A DNA stretch of 47,947 nt, from NCBI RefSeq assembly GCF_014595955.1, contig NZ_JABVCF010000025.1, forward strand, positions 1-47,947, read 5' to 3'. The DNA is from Pseudaminobacter soli (ex Zhang et al. 2022) (GTDB lineage Bacteria; Pseudomonadota; Alphaproteobacteria; Rhizobiales; Rhizobiaceae). Of this stretch, positions 25,488 through 34,825 are shown in pieces. The notes under the pieces were generated by a model. It saw only the letters and a list, made by a program, of their open reading frames with translations, had not been told where the DNA came from and did no database searches. How positions within the stretch are numbered: position 1 is the first letter of the stretch; each line of letters starts with the position of its first letter. Position numbers and translations under genes: made by a program.

Positions 25488-26248
25488 TGGACATGTCCTA
25501 CATGGTCGACGTGTTCCTGGAGCTTCTTTCCGGCGTGCCGTTGACTATTCAGCTCGTAGCCACCTCGACCGCGGCCGGCATGATTCTCGGCCTTCTCCTG
25601 GCGTTCATGCGCATGTCTAGCAGCGCTGCCGTTCGGCTATTCGCGCAAACTTACATCTTCGTGTTCCGCGGTACGCCGCTTCTTGTGCAGATTTTCCTTA
25701 TCTATTACGGGCTCGGCCAATTCCACCACACGCTGCAGGACATTGGCCTGTGGTGGTTCTTCCGGGAGCCCTACTGGTGCGCCATCCTGGCGCTGACGCT
25801 CAACACCACCGCCTACACGGGCGAGATCTTTCGCGGCGGCCTCCAATCGGTGCCTTTTCCGATGATCGAGGCTGGACGCGCCTTCGGAATGTCCCGGTTT
25901 GTACTCTTTCGGCGCATCGTGTTTCCGATCGCACTTCGCCAGGCTCTTCCCGCCTACTCGAACGAGATCATCCTGATGATCAAGGCTACGTCGCTGGCAT
26001 CGATCGTGACGATGATGGAGATTACCGGGCTTGCTTATAAGCTCATCTCGGAAACGTTCCGCGCGGTGGAAGTCTTCGTCTGCGCTGCGGCCATCTATCT
26101 CGTCCTCACCTTTGTGATCACACGAGTTGTGCAAGGACTCGAATGGTGGCTGTCGCCGCATCTGCGCCGCGATCCGAAGTGGATGATGCGGCGGGACGGC
26201 GATCGGCACTACGCCAAGAGCCAAGCCGCTTCATCAGGAGGGCTTTGA
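25484..26248 (+). CDS. ABC permease, HisM/OccM type
   Basis: A 254-aa second permease subunit starting at ATG 25484 (a further ATG at 25487), overlapping the stop of the first permease. Motifs: LSGVPLTIQLVATSTAAGM, TYIFVFRGTPLLVQIFLIYY, LTLNTTAYTGEIFRGGLQSV and the EAA loop MIEAGRAFGMSRFVLFRRIV. With the HisQ-type subunit it makes the heterodimeric channel. The longer open frame to the left (24803) is not coding. The aldehyde dehydrogenase gene begins 3 bases after its stop. Confidence 0.92.
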   Translation: MMDMSYMVDVFLELLSGVPLTIQLVATSTAAGMILGLLLAFMRMSSSAAVRLFAQTYIFVFRGTPLLVQIFLIYYGLGQFHHTLQDIGLWWFFREPYWCAILALTLNTTAYTGEIFRGGLQSVPFPMIEAGRAFGMSRFVLFRRIVFPIALRQALPAYSNEIILMIKATSLASIVTMMEITGLAYKLISETFRAVEVFVCAAAIYLVLTFVITRVVQGLEWWLSPHLRRDPKWMMRRDGDRHYAKSQAASSGGL

Positions 26249-26251
26249 CAG

Positions 26252-27739
26252 ATGCTGGCCGCGCCTCCCGGATTTGAGACGATGAGTTCATCGCACATGC
26301 ATTCTGTGTTTCCGGAAAAGATTGAACTGCTTGTAGACGGCCGTTGGGTTCAAGGCAGCGAGCGAAATACGGCTGAACTCGTCAATCCGGCAACAGCGGA
26401 GGTCCTTACCGAGATCCCCCTCGCCGGCGTGGCCGATCTGCAAAGGGCGCTCGATGCTTCGGTCAAGGGGTTCTCAGTCTGGAAAGAAATGACCGCCGCC
26501 GGACGCTGTGAAGCTCTCCGAAAAGCGGCGGAATTGATGGCCGCGGACAAAGAACGCATAGCCACGATACTGACGATGGAGAATGGAAAGCCGCTCGCCG
26601 AGGCCAGGGCCGAGATCGAATTCTCCGTCGAAGCTCTCCAATGGTACGCGGAAGAGGGCAAGCGCGCCTATGGCCGCATGATTCCGGGCCGCCTCGAAAA
26701 CCAACGGCAGATTGTCCTGAAGGAGCCGGTCGGCCCGGTGGCGGCGTTTGCCGCCTGGAATTTTCCTGCCGCCAACGTGGTCCGCAAGATCGGCGGCGCG
26801 CTGGGGGCCGGCTGCTCCCTGACTCTCAAGGCATCGGAGGAGACCCCCGGTACGGCGGTTGCAATCGCCCGGTGCCTGGAAAAGGCCGGTCTTCCCGAAG
26901 GCGCGCTGCAGCTGGTCTTTGGCGTCCCGGACGAAATCTCATCCTACCTTCTTGCTTCTCCTGTCATCAGGAAAGTATCGCTCACCGGCTCGACCGCCGT
27001 TGGCAAGCTGCTGCAAAGGCGCGCCGCCGAAACGCTGAAGCGTTGCACCATGGAACTGGGCGGCCATGCGCCGGTGATCGTCCACCACGATGCCGACATC
27101 GAGAAGTCAGTGGCTGTTCTCATCGCGGCCAAGTACCGGAACGCCGGTCAAGTTTGCACCTCCCCGACGCGCTTCTACGTGCATCAGGACCTCTACACCC
27201 CCTTTGTCCAACTGTTCGCTGAGAAGGCAGCCCACCTCAAGCTCGGCAATGGGCTGGAGGCAGGCACGCAGGTCGGACCGGTCATCACACGGCGGCGGCT
27301 TGCGGCGATAGAGTCGTTGGTCAGGGATGCCGAGACCAAAGGAGCACGGTTGCTGACGGGTGGCCGAAGAATCGAGCGGGACGGCAATTTCTTCGCGCCG
27401 ACGGTGCTGGCCGATGTGCCGTCGAGTGCCCGCATCCTCAGAGAGGAGCCATTCGGGCCGGTCGCATCGATTATGCCGTTTTCCCATTTTGACGACGTGA
27501 TCGAGCGCGCCAACTCGACGCCCTACGGGCTGGCCTCGTTCGTGTTTACGCGAGACGCCGCGCTGGCGCAGCGTACGGAGCTGGCATTGGAGGCGGGTCT
27601 TGTCGGTGTCAACAATACGGCGATCTCGGCTCCCGAGACACCCTTTGGCGGTGTCAATGAATCTGGCTACGGGTCCGAAGGTGGGATTGAAGGTCTCGAG
27701 GGCTATCTGCGGACAAAGTTCATATCAGAGGTCTTCTAG
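26252..27739 (+). CDS. NAD(P)-dependent aldehyde dehydrogenase (GabD-like)
   Basis: A 495-aa aldehyde dehydrogenase. Visible motifs: AAWNFPAANVVRKIGGALGA (Asn transition-state site), SLTGSTAVGKLL (cofactor loop), MELGGHAPVIV with the general base Glu, NAGQVCTSPTRFYVH with the catalytic Cys, and EEPFGPVASIMPF. This pattern is that of succinate-semialdehyde dehydrogenases and related omega-semialdehyde enzymes. ATG 26252 has AGGAGGG eight bases upstream; ATG 26282 is an alternative. It lies inside an ABC-transporter operon, between permease and ATPase, an unusual place that ties it to the imported substrate. It probably acts after the aminotransferase. Confidence 0.92.
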   Translation: MLAAPPGFETMSSSHMHSVFPEKIELLVDGRWVQGSERNTAELVNPATAEVLTEIPLAGVADLQRALDASVKGFSVWKEMTAAGRCEALRKAAELMAADKERIATILTMENGKPLAEARAEIEFSVEALQWYAEEGKRAYGRMIPGRLENQRQIVLKEPVGPVAAFAAWNFPAANVVRKIGGALGAGCSLTLKASEETPGTAVAIARCLEKAGLPEGALQLVFGVPDEISSYLLASPVIRKVSLTGSTAVGKLLQRRAAETLKRCTMELGGHAPVIVHHDADIEKSVAVLIAAKYRNAGQVCTSPTRFYVHQDLYTPFVQLFAEKAAHLKLGNGLEAGTQVGPVITRRRLAAIESLVRDAETKGARLLTGGRRIERDGNFFAPTVLADVPSSARILREEPFGPVASIMPFSHFDDVIERANSTPYGLASFVFTRDAALAQRTELALEAGLVGVNNTAISAPETPFGGVNESGYGSEGGIEGLEGYLRTKFISEVF

Positions 27740-28579
27740 ATGAGAATACTCCGGGGGCCGGTCGGTATGACTGCCATGTCCAACGCCGAGGCCGAGGGCA
27801 GCATCCCTTCCAATGCCGCCGTCGCGGTTCGTAATCTGCACAAAAGGTTCGGAGCGCTCGAGGTCCTGAAGGGAATCTCGCTGACCGCTCGCGAAGGTGA
27901 TGTCGTCTCGATCATTGGCGCCTCCGGCTCCGGCAAAAGTACCTTTCTGCGCTGCATAAATCTGCTCGAGATTCCCTCAGAGGGCCGCCTTTGGGTATCT
28001 GGGGAGGAGGTTCACCTCAAGCCAGGCAAGGACGGCAACCTCGTCCCTGCCCAGCCAAGGCAGGTGGAGCACATCCGCGCACGGCTCGGGATGGTGTTCC
28101 AGAGCTTCAACCTTTGGGCGCACCTCACCGTGTTGCAGAATGTCATCGAAGGGCCGGTTCACGTGCTCAAGATGCCGAGGGCAGAGGCTGTCGTCCGCGC
28201 CGAGGTCCTGCTCCAGAAAGTAGGCCTTTACGAAAAACGGCATCAATACCCCTCCTTCCTGTCGGGAGGACAGCAGCAGCGGGCGGGAATTGCCCGCGCA
28301 CTGGCGATGGACCCGAAGGTGATCCTCTTCGATGAGCCCACCTCCGCGCTTGATCCAGAGCTCGTTGGGGAGGTGCTTCGCGTCATCAGGACCCTTGCGG
28401 ACGAAGGGCGCACGATGCTGCTCGTGACACACGAGATGAGCTTCGCCCGCGATGTTTCCAGCCATGTCGTTTATCTGCATCAGGGGCTCGTCGAGGAAGA
28501 GGGACCGCCGCAGCAGATCTTCGGTGCCCCGATCAGCGCGCGCTGCCGCCAGTTCGTCTTGGGAAGCATTGCTGCGTGA
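27740..28579 (+). CDS. ABC ATPase, HisP/OccP type
   Basis: A 279-aa nucleotide-binding subunit of a polar amino-acid importer. Walker A GASGSGKST, Q-loop VFQSFNLWAHLTV, signature LSGGQQQRAGIARAL, Walker B VILFDEPTSALDPE and switch His in VTHEMSF are all intact. The start follows the dehydrogenase stop directly (ATG 27740); ATG 27767 or 27776 are alternatives, since the ABC domain starts only at about residue 30. With the binding protein and two permeases it completes the transporter. Confidence 0.92.
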   Translation: MRILRGPVGMTAMSNAEAEGSIPSNAAVAVRNLHKRFGALEVLKGISLTAREGDVVSIIGASGSGKSTFLRCINLLEIPSEGRLWVSGEEVHLKPGKDGNLVPAQPRQVEHIRARLGMVFQSFNLWAHLTVLQNVIEGPVHVLKMPRAEAVVRAEVLLQKVGLYEKRHQYPSFLSGGQQQRAGIARALAMDPKVILFDEPTSALDPELVGEVLRVIRTLADEGRTMLLVTHEMSFARDVSSHVVYLHQGLVEEEGPPQQIFGAPISARCRQFVLGSIAA

Positions 28580-28707
28580 GCTGCGGATGCCTCGGTTTAT
28601 CCGAGCTCGAGAGGGACGCTCTCTGGCCGACAGGGCAATGATCAGTCGGGGCAGACGCTTTCGCAATCCAACCTCTGCCGACGGTCGGAATTGGAGACAT
28701 TGTTGTG

Positions 28708-29766
28708 ATGGAATTCGAAGAGAACCTGAACAGGCTGCGCGCGAAGTATGTCGGGACGAACGGCGATGAGCCTTTCGATGCACGCTTCCGCAAAGTCGTC
28801 GAAAAAATTACTCCGCTGACCGGCAGGCGCTCGGCACCCTATGCCGGCTTGCCGACGCTTCTGGACGCGCCCTTCAGGGCGGTGGATGCCGACCATGCGG
28901 ATTTCGGTGATCTGCAGGTCGCGCTATTGGGAGTGCCGATGGATCTCGGCGTGTCCAACCGAGCGGGGTCGCGCTTCGGGCCGAGGGCGCTACGGTCAAT
29001 CGAGCGGATCGGCCCGTACAATCATGTTCTGGACTGCGCGCCGGTCCACGACTTGCGGGTGGCCGATATTGGCGATGTTCCATTTCGCAGCCGCTACAAG
29101 CTCGAACTCTGCCACGAAGACATCGAACGGCGCATAAATCAGATCGTCGACGCCGGCGTCCTTCCGCTGTCGGTCGGCGGCGATCACTCGATCAGCCATC
29201 CGATCCTCCAAGCCGTAGGGAAGCACGGCCCCGTCGGGCTGATCCACATCGATGCGCATTGCGACACGGCTGGCGTCACCGACCTCACGAAATTTCACCA
29301 CGGAGGGCCATTCCGCAATTGCGTGCTCGACGGCGTCATCGACCCCAGGCGAACGGTTCAGATCGGCATTCGGGGGTCGTCGGAGTTTGCATGGGAGTTC
29401 TCCTACGACTCGGGCATGACTGTCATCCATATCGAAGACGTTACACGCATGGGGATTGCCGCCGTCATCGAGAAAGCGAAGTCGGTAATCGGCGACGGAG
29501 CGACGTATCTATCCTTCGACATCGACAGCCTTGATCCGAGTTTTGCACCTGGCACCGGCACTCCGGAAGTGGGTGGGCTCACGACGCGCGAGGCACTGGA
29601 ACTGATCCGTGGATTAAAGGGGATGAATATCGTCGGCGGCGACGTCGTCGAAGTGGCTCCGCAGTATGACGCGACGGCGAATACCGCTCATGCGGGCGCC
29701 CAGATCCTGTTCGAGATTCTTAGCTTGATGGTGTTCTCCGCGGCCAGCAAACAGAAGGTGCCCTAG
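28708..29766 (+). CDS. Agmatinase/guanidino-acid ureohydrolase
   Basis: A 352-aa ureohydrolase (352 from ATG 28708; GTG 28705 is better spaced from the GGAG). Mn-binding motifs: GGDHS (about 153-157), IHIDAHCDT (about 175-183) and SFDIDSLDPSFAPGTGTPE. This family removes urea from agmatine, 4-guanidinobutyrate, 3-guanidinopropionate or arginine. The N-terminal ~60 residues (...RFRKVVEKITPLTG) and YAGLPTLLDAP are typical of bacterial agmatinase/guanidinobutyrase-type enzymes. Following an opine/arginine-type importer and an omega-aldehyde dehydrogenase, a guanidino acid or agmatine substrate is likely. It is 128 bases after the ATPase gene. Confidence 0.9.
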   Translation: MEFEENLNRLRAKYVGTNGDEPFDARFRKVVEKITPLTGRRSAPYAGLPTLLDAPFRAVDADHADFGDLQVALLGVPMDLGVSNRAGSRFGPRALRSIERIGPYNHVLDCAPVHDLRVADIGDVPFRSRYKLELCHEDIERRINQIVDAGVLPLSVGGDHSISHPILQAVGKHGPVGLIHIDAHCDTAGVTDLTKFHHGGPFRNCVLDGVIDPRRTVQIGIRGSSEFAWEFSYDSGMTVIHIEDVTRMGIAAVIEKAKSVIGDGATYLSFDIDSLDPSFAPGTGTPEVGGLTTREALELIRGLKGMNIVGGDVVEVAPQYDATANTAHAGAQILFEILSLMVFSAASKQKVP

Positions 29767-29945
29767 GATCTCCTCTCTTCGAGTGCTGCACATCCGGCGT
29801 TAACGCCTTTGTAAACTCGGTCGCAAGGACGCAAGACCGAACGACGCCTGCAACCGAAGGTCCATGCCGTTCGGTTCCGGCTAGCTCCACGGCATGAAGG
29901 CACAAGTGCGGCCGGCGACAACAGCGTCGATGCGGGAACATCCGA

Positions 29946-30950
29946 CTAGAGATCTGCCAATATTTGCGATTCTTGTCTGGGATGACGATCTGCATAGAGA
30001 GCTTCTATCGCGCTTATCGTCCTGCGGATGCGAGGAGCGACATTTGTCGGGTTCCAGGCCAGCGAGACATCCCCGATTGCTATGCGCTCCTTCAGCTTCC
30101 TGAACGTCACGCCGGGCATCTTCAGGTTATGGGTCCACTCGGGTACAAGAGCCACCCCCACCTTCGCGCCCACAAGAACAAGCGCTGACCAGGTATCATT
30201 CACAAAGATGTATTCGTTCGGCCGGAAGTCGGCACGATTCAGTACTTCACGAATACGGCTGTACAGGTTTCGTGTCAGTTTGGCTTCATCTTTAAGTTCA
30301 GGGGAAAACAACAGCATTCTCTCAGACTGGAGATCGTATATCGACAACGATCTATCCGGTGGCGCATTATCCCCCTCGGGGAGTGCTACGATGAATTCGT
30401 CAGAGAAAAGCGGAAGGTGCGCGAGACTACCATCAACTTCAAAATTCCGCATCAACCCCAGATCAATTTCGCCACTTTGGAGACGATGATTCTGCTCGTT
30501 CGACGACTTGAAACTTAGTTCAATATCAAAACTGACGTCGTCGCTGAGATGCCTATATATCTCACCGATATGGGTGAAAATGAGTGCATTGTTGTAGGCT
30601 ATCTTAACCGATCGGACGAGGCTCTTGTTGGACGTTACCTCTTCAACGCTATGTTCTAGGCGGGAGAGCAGAAATCGAATGTTTTCAGTTAACCGCTTCC
30701 CTTGGTATGTAAGAGATACGTGACGTGTCGACCGCTCGAAAATCTGAGCGCCTAGTGTCAATTCCACTTTTTTGATGAGCTGGCTGAAGGGAGCCACGCT
30801 CATATTGAGCCGCTTCGCCGCGCGTCCAAAGTGAAGCTCTTCAGCCAGAATCGATATCGCTTCTAACTCGCGAACCCGCAGGCTCGACAACGCCGCCCTC
30901 AAGAGCAAACTCCAAACCCATGCTGCAAAACAGGATTCAGAATAGGGCAT
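29946..30950 (-). CDS. LysR-family regulator of the guanidino/amine island
   Basis: A 334-aa LysR protein from ATG 30950, which has GGGAGG seven bases upstream. The HTH begins late, at about residue 24 (LRVRELEAISILAEELHFGR, then AKRLNMSVAPFSQLIKKVE), so a downstream TTG start is possible. The rest is the effector domain (SVKIAYNNALIFTHIG..., GAKVGVALVPEW). Its base composition looks richer in A+T than its neighbours, hinting at a separate origin (by eye). It converges on the ureohydrolase gene and is the only regulator in the island, so it probably controls both divergent operons. Confidence 0.88.
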   Translation of the reverse strand: MPYSESCFAAWVWSLLLRAALSSLRVRELEAISILAEELHFGRAAKRLNMSVAPFSQLIKKVELTLGAQIFERSTRHVSLTYQGKRLTENIRFLLSRLEHSVEEVTSNKSLVRSVKIAYNNALIFTHIGEIYRHLSDDVSFDIELSFKSSNEQNHRLQSGEIDLGLMRNFEVDGSLAHLPLFSDEFIVALPEGDNAPPDRSLSIYDLQSERMLLFSPELKDEAKLTRNLYSRIREVLNRADFRPNEYIFVNDTWSALVLVGAKVGVALVPEWTHNLKMPGVTFRKLKERIAIGDVSLAWNPTNVAPRIRRTISAIEALYADRHPRQESQILADL

Positions 30951-31112
30951 GGCACCGCCTCCCTTGCAAGCCTTCATGCGGACTCAACTGTGTTCGTGCA
31001 TGAGAGCTCGGCGCAAGCGCTCTCGGCCTGATCTACGAGAGTTCATCAGCTATAGACGTTCCGCACTCGTAATGCTGTGATGCAGGCGCGATCCAGGACA
31101 CGGAGGTCAATC

Positions 31113-31532
31113 TTGTACAGTCACATTCTCATAACGACCGATGGTTCAGAACTTGCGCAGAGAGGCGTCGACCATGGCCTAAGCCTTGCTAAGAACCTCG
31201 CCAGCAAGGTCACAGTCCTTACCGTAACTGAGCCATATCCGTTGCAGAGCGCAGCCACAGTGGAATCTTGGACGAATGCCCAGAAGGAGCATGCCGCGGC
31301 GGCGCTGGCAAAAGCCGGTTCAGCCGCCTCTAACATGGGCTTGAACGCCGAATTGCTCCAGACAACCAACAGTTCCCCGGCCGAGGCGATCGTGGAGACG
31401 GCAAAGCAGCTTGGCTGCAGTCTGATTGTAATGGCGTCCCACGGGCGTCGCGGCGTCAGCAGACTGCTGCTTGGCAGCCAGACGGCGGAAGTCGTCCACT
31501 ACTCAGCCATTCCAGTTCTCGTCGTGCGCTAA
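31113..31532 (+). CDS. Universal stress protein (UspA family), TTG start
   Basis: A 139-aa Usp domain. It starts YSHILITTDGSELAQRGV, the standard beta1-Asp opening, and ends with the ATP-binding signature ASHGRRGVSRLLLGSQTAEVV and VLVVR. The only start fitting both family length and ribosome-binding site is TTG 31113, six bases after GGAGG; the ATG frame from 31077 adds twelve residues without a site. Usp proteins bind ATP and help survival in stress. It stands alone and is followed by a hairpin terminator. Confidence 0.9.
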   Translation: MYSHILITTDGSELAQRGVDHGLSLAKNLASKVTVLTVTEPYPLQSAATVESWTNAQKEHAAAALAKAGSAASNMGLNAELLQTTNSSPAEAIVETAKQLGCSLIVMASHGRRGVSRLLLGSQTAEVVHYSAIPVLVVR

Positions 31533-31545
31533 CGCTTCCCTGTGG

Positions 31546-31567
31546 AGCCCTGTGAACAGGGGGCTTT
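31546..31567 (+). terminator. Hairpin terminator after the stress-protein gene
   Basis: AGCCCTGT-GA-ACAGGG(G)GCT, an 8-bp stem with one bulged G and a tight loop, followed by TTT, starts 14 bases after the stop codon. Confidence 0.6.
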
Positions 31568-32359
31568 CACTGACTGGCTGTTATAGTTGCCAGCCCGTCG
31601 GAGATGTAAGCAGATTAGCTCGTGCAAAGAGGCCATTTGGTATCTGCAGAATTGCTCCTGGGTCGACGGCTTGATCGCGACAGCGACGGCAGACCTTGCG
31701 AGGGCCTGTGTTGAACGACGGCTCTTTCACCGACGGGACTGGTCGCATGTTCGGCTGTCTACTTCTGGCGCCACAACGTCATTGACCTTGTGAGAACGCG
31801 AAGATCTGACCCGTTGGTGACCTTCGTTTTGGTATCGCGATGACCGCTACGCGCCCGATGTCGGTCGTTGAAGCAACCTTTGCCTTCGCCCGGAAGCGAA
31901 CGTTCCGGGTAGCTTGCATCGAAGTCAGCTGTGCGCCGCGATGTCGGTCATTCAGGGGCGTTGACCGCTCTCCCGAAAGCAGACCTGAGACTTGTCCCGC
32001 CTCTACGTCGGGAACCCCCGCCGACGAACTGCGCGCTGGAGGTGTCTGTGGCATCACCATCTGAGAGATTGCCGCGCGACCTGGAATGTCGCCGTCCTTT
32101 GGCCAAGTAGGCCATCCGCCTTGTCGAGCGAGAATGCCTTATCGCCGTCCTCCGAGCGCGCTCCAAAGATCTGCGCAATGGACCCAACCATTTTCCCATC
32201 CTGTCTCAGAAAGGCGTGGTTGAATATTCGGCGGCGCCCTCGGATCGAGATTTCAGCTTCGGGCCGATTGAGCCTGCCAAGCCGAACGCCAGAACCACCA
32301 ATAGTGGTATACACCGCCTCTCTGAGGTTCTGGCCTACGAACCCGGCTGCGAACCATAG
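31568..32359. other. Repeat-rich spacer without gene
   Basis: Nearly 800 bases with no supportable coding region. It contains repeat copy B. The leftward frame at 32054-32314 (with RGRRRIFNHAFLRQDGKMVG) has protein-like composition but no start site or recognised family and may be the remnant of a lost gene. Confidence 0.45.
31855..31998 (+). repeat. Dispersed intergenic repeat, copy B
   Basis: Best-preserved copy. Order of blocks: GATGTCGGTC, GCCCGGAAGCGAACGTTCCGG, TCGAAGTCAGCTGTGCGCC, GATGTCGGTCATTCAGGGG, CGAAAGCAGACCT. The first half matches copy A (2885-3030); the second half matches copy C (42350-42440). The unit carries an internal near-duplication of GATGTCGGTC. Confidence 0.7.
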
Positions 32360-33865
32360 TCACAGTTCATGCGGAAAGCCGCCACGGTCCAGCGGCCAGA
32401 CCGGACGGCGGACGCGAACATAGGGTCGAAGGTGCGCCTGCGGGGTAGCGAGCGCCCCGGTGTCGCAGACGATTACCCGGCCTGCGACCGGCTCGAAGGC
32501 GGCGCGGAAATGCTGCATCGACTTCACCACCAGAAAGCGCAGTCGCGAGGGCTCGATGCCGAAGGTGCGCACCTGTTGGAGGTCGAGCATCTGCCCCGGC
32601 AAGGTGACGATGAGGATGTCGATCCCCCTCACGCGAAACACGGCGGTCCGGCCGAAGCTGTGGGTGATACCGCCAAGGATCGGCCCGTCGCCGGTATAGG
32701 TGCCGTCCGAAAGGTGAACGATCTCACCCGTTAAAGTAAGCGGGCCGCCGCCGAAGGCTGGGTCGCACTTGCCGCCGATCGCCAGCGACACGGTCTCGCC
32801 GACCGTGTGCCGATGAAGTTCCGCTGCGGCTGCCGGGTCGATCATCGGCGCAAAGGCCCCTCCCGCGGTACCGACTTTCAGAAGGGCGGCGAGAAGCGCG
32901 GTGGCATCACCATAGGCGCCGGCGCCCGGGTTGTCGGCGTAGTCGGCGATCACCAGAGGCCCCCGGGATGAATCAAAGTCGCGGGCGGCGGCGGCGGCCT
33001 CGGCCGGGCTGAGAAAAGCGTTCGCGGTCTGCCCACGGCCCTCCCAGATGGCGTGGGCGAGGTCCTCGGCGATTTCGCGGGCGCGCGGGCCGGCGCCTAC
33101 GTCATGCGTCACCAGAACGGTCGGACCCATCTCTTCGACATCGGCTTCCGAAAAGCCGGCGTTGATCGAGACGGCAAGGATCCCCGGCTCGGCCTCGAAG
33201 GCGCTGGCACGGGTGTAGAGCGCCGCCGTCTGCGGCACATCGGTGCGGCCGCCATTGGCCTCATCGAGCATCGGGCGGTGGGCGCGCAGCGTGCGCGGCC
33301 GGACCGCCCCGCGCATTGCCGCATCGAGAAGCCGGCCGGCATGGCCGCCGGTCTCGCGCATGTCGACATGCGGATAGGTCTTGTAGCTGACAAATATCTG
33401 CGCCTGTTCCACCATCGCGGGCGTCACCATGGCGTGCAAGTCCAGCGTGACGGCGATGGGGAGTGCGTCACCGAGGATGGCACGGAGGCGGGCAAGAAGC
33501 TCTCCCTCGCCGTCCTCGCAGAAGGTGGGCACCATGGAGCCGTGCAGGCTGAGCGCCACGCCATCGAGCGTGGCGCAATGGGCGCGGGCAGCCTCGCAGA
33601 TGATCCCCGCGATGTGGTCGAAGGCTTCGCGCGAGACGCGGGCGCCCGGCGTGGCATGGGCTGAAACGGCGTGGGTCACACGCCAGCCGGCCTCTCGGCC
33701 CGCGTCGAGGAACCCCGCCAGTTCGTCATTCACGTCCCCGAACCGGTCGATGGCCGCCTGGCCGATATCGAGCACACCGTCGCGGAAGTCCTGGAGCGTT
33801 GTCTCGCCCTTCTTGAAGGTATTGCTTTCATGGACGAAGGCGGCGGTAAGGACGTGGAATGGCAT
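32360..33865 (-). CDS. M81 (MlrC-type) metallopeptidase
   Basis: A 501-aa protein of peptidase family M81, named for MlrC (microcystinase C), which cleaves linearised microcystin peptides. Metal-site motifs: AAFVHESNTF near residues 8-17, DGVALSLHGSMV, AVTLDLHAMV and KTYPHVDMRETG, plus the MlrC C-terminal domain beginning around GGKCDP. It is the last gene of the RpiR-led peptide-transport operon, 12 bases after the ATPase gene. M81 genes beside Dpp-type transporters recur in proteobacteria; the natural substrate is probably an unusual small peptide or amide. The fairly long C-terminus ends with basic residues. Confidence 0.88.
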   Translation of the reverse strand: MPFHVLTAAFVHESNTFKKGETTLQDFRDGVLDIGQAAIDRFGDVNDELAGFLDAGREAGWRVTHAVSAHATPGARVSREAFDHIAGIICEAARAHCATLDGVALSLHGSMVPTFCEDGEGELLARLRAILGDALPIAVTLDLHAMVTPAMVEQAQIFVSYKTYPHVDMRETGGHAGRLLDAAMRGAVRPRTLRAHRPMLDEANGGRTDVPQTAALYTRASAFEAEPGILAVSINAGFSEADVEEMGPTVLVTHDVGAGPRAREIAEDLAHAIWEGRGQTANAFLSPAEAAAAARDFDSSRGPLVIADYADNPGAGAYGDATALLAALLKVGTAGGAFAPMIDPAAAAELHRHTVGETVSLAIGGKCDPAFGGGPLTLTGEIVHLSDGTYTGDGPILGGITHSFGRTAVFRVRGIDILIVTLPGQMLDLQQVRTFGIEPSRLRFLVVKSMQHFRAAFEPVAGRVIVCDTGALATPQAHLRPYVRVRRPVWPLDRGGFPHEL

Positions 33866-33877
33866 CGGATGTGGCTT

Positions 33878-34825
33878 TCAGAGAGGATGGAAGCAGGCGA
33901 CGGGATGGGCCGGGTCCTGTGACAGCACCGGCCGCTCGCTGCGGCAGCGGTCGGACGCAAAGGCGCAGCGCGTGGTAAAGGCGCAGCCCGCAGGCAAGGC
34001 GAAGGGACTGGGGATCTCACCGCCAAGCGGCGCGATCTCGCGCCGGCGGGCCGGATCGGGGGCAAAGCCCGACCGCATCAGCGCATCGGTATAAGGGTGG
34101 CGCGGCGCGGCTTTGGTATCCGGCAGCACCTCGACCACCGAGCCGAGATACATCACCACGATTCGGTCGCAGAAATACCGCACGAGGCCGAGGTCGTGGC
34201 TGATGAACAGGTAGGTCAGCCCCATCTTGTCGCGCAGATCGGCGAGAAGCGCGATGATCTGCGCCTGGATCGAGACGTCGAGCGAGGCGGTCGGCTCGTC
34301 CAGCACGACGAAATCGGGGCGCAGTGCGAGGGCGCGGGCGATGCCGACGCGCTGGCGCTGTCCGCCGGAAAGCTGGTGCGGGTAACTGGTCGCAAGCGTT
34401 TCCGGCAAGCCGACGGCGGCAAGCATGGCCGCCACGGCATCCGGCGGCATGGCACGGCTCTGCACCCGGAAGGGCTCGGCCAGCACCCTGGCCAAGGTGA
34501 ACCTCGGATCAAGACTCGAATAGGGGTCCTGAAAGACCATCGCCATGCGCTTGCGCATCGCGCGCAGGGCGGACGCGGGCAGGGCGGTCAGTTCGGTGCC
34601 GTCAAAGACGATCCGGCCGTTGGTCGCCTCGATCAGCCGCAGGATCAGGCGGGCCAGTGTGGACTTGCCGCAGCCGCTCTCGCCGACCACGCCCAGCACT
34701 TCGCCACGGGCGATTTCCAGCGAGACATCGCGTACTGCGATCATAGCGCGCTCGCGCGAGAACAGGCCGCCGCCGGAATGGAAGCGTTTCGTCAGTCCTT
34801 CGATGCGGAGCAGGGGGCCGGTCAT
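33878..34825 (-). CDS. Peptide ABC transporter ATPase, DppF/OppF type
   Basis: A 315-aa ATPase with Walker [11 protein letters not shown]-loop [13 protein letters not shown] (the oligopeptide-type signature), [15 protein letters not shown], Walker [13 protein letters not shown] and a C-terminal oligopeptide-type extension with a Cys-rich segment ([15 protein letters not shown]). Overlaps the DppD-type gene by four bases (ATGA). It powers import together with that subunit. Confidence 0.92.
   Translation of the reverse strand: MTGPLLRIEGLTKRFHSGGGLFSRERAMIAVRDVSLEIARGEVLGVVGESGCGKSTLARLILRLIEATNGRIVFDGTELTALPASALRAMRKRMAMVFQDPYSSLDPRFTLARVLAEPFRVQSRAMPPDAVAAMLAAVGLPETLATSYPHQLSGGQRQRVGIARALALRPDFVVLDEPTASLDVSIQAQIIALLADLRDKMGLTYLFISHDLGLVRYFCDRIVVMYLGSVVEVLPDTKAAPRHPYTDALMRSGFAPDPARRREIAPLGGEIPSPFALPAGCAFTTRCAFASDRCRSERPVLSQDPAHPVACFHPL

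Noticed and set aside
28591-28605. Hairpin CTCGG-TTTAT-CCGAG between the ATPase and ureohydrolase genes
   Set aside because: Five-bp stem without T-run; not strong enough for a terminator or attenuator call.
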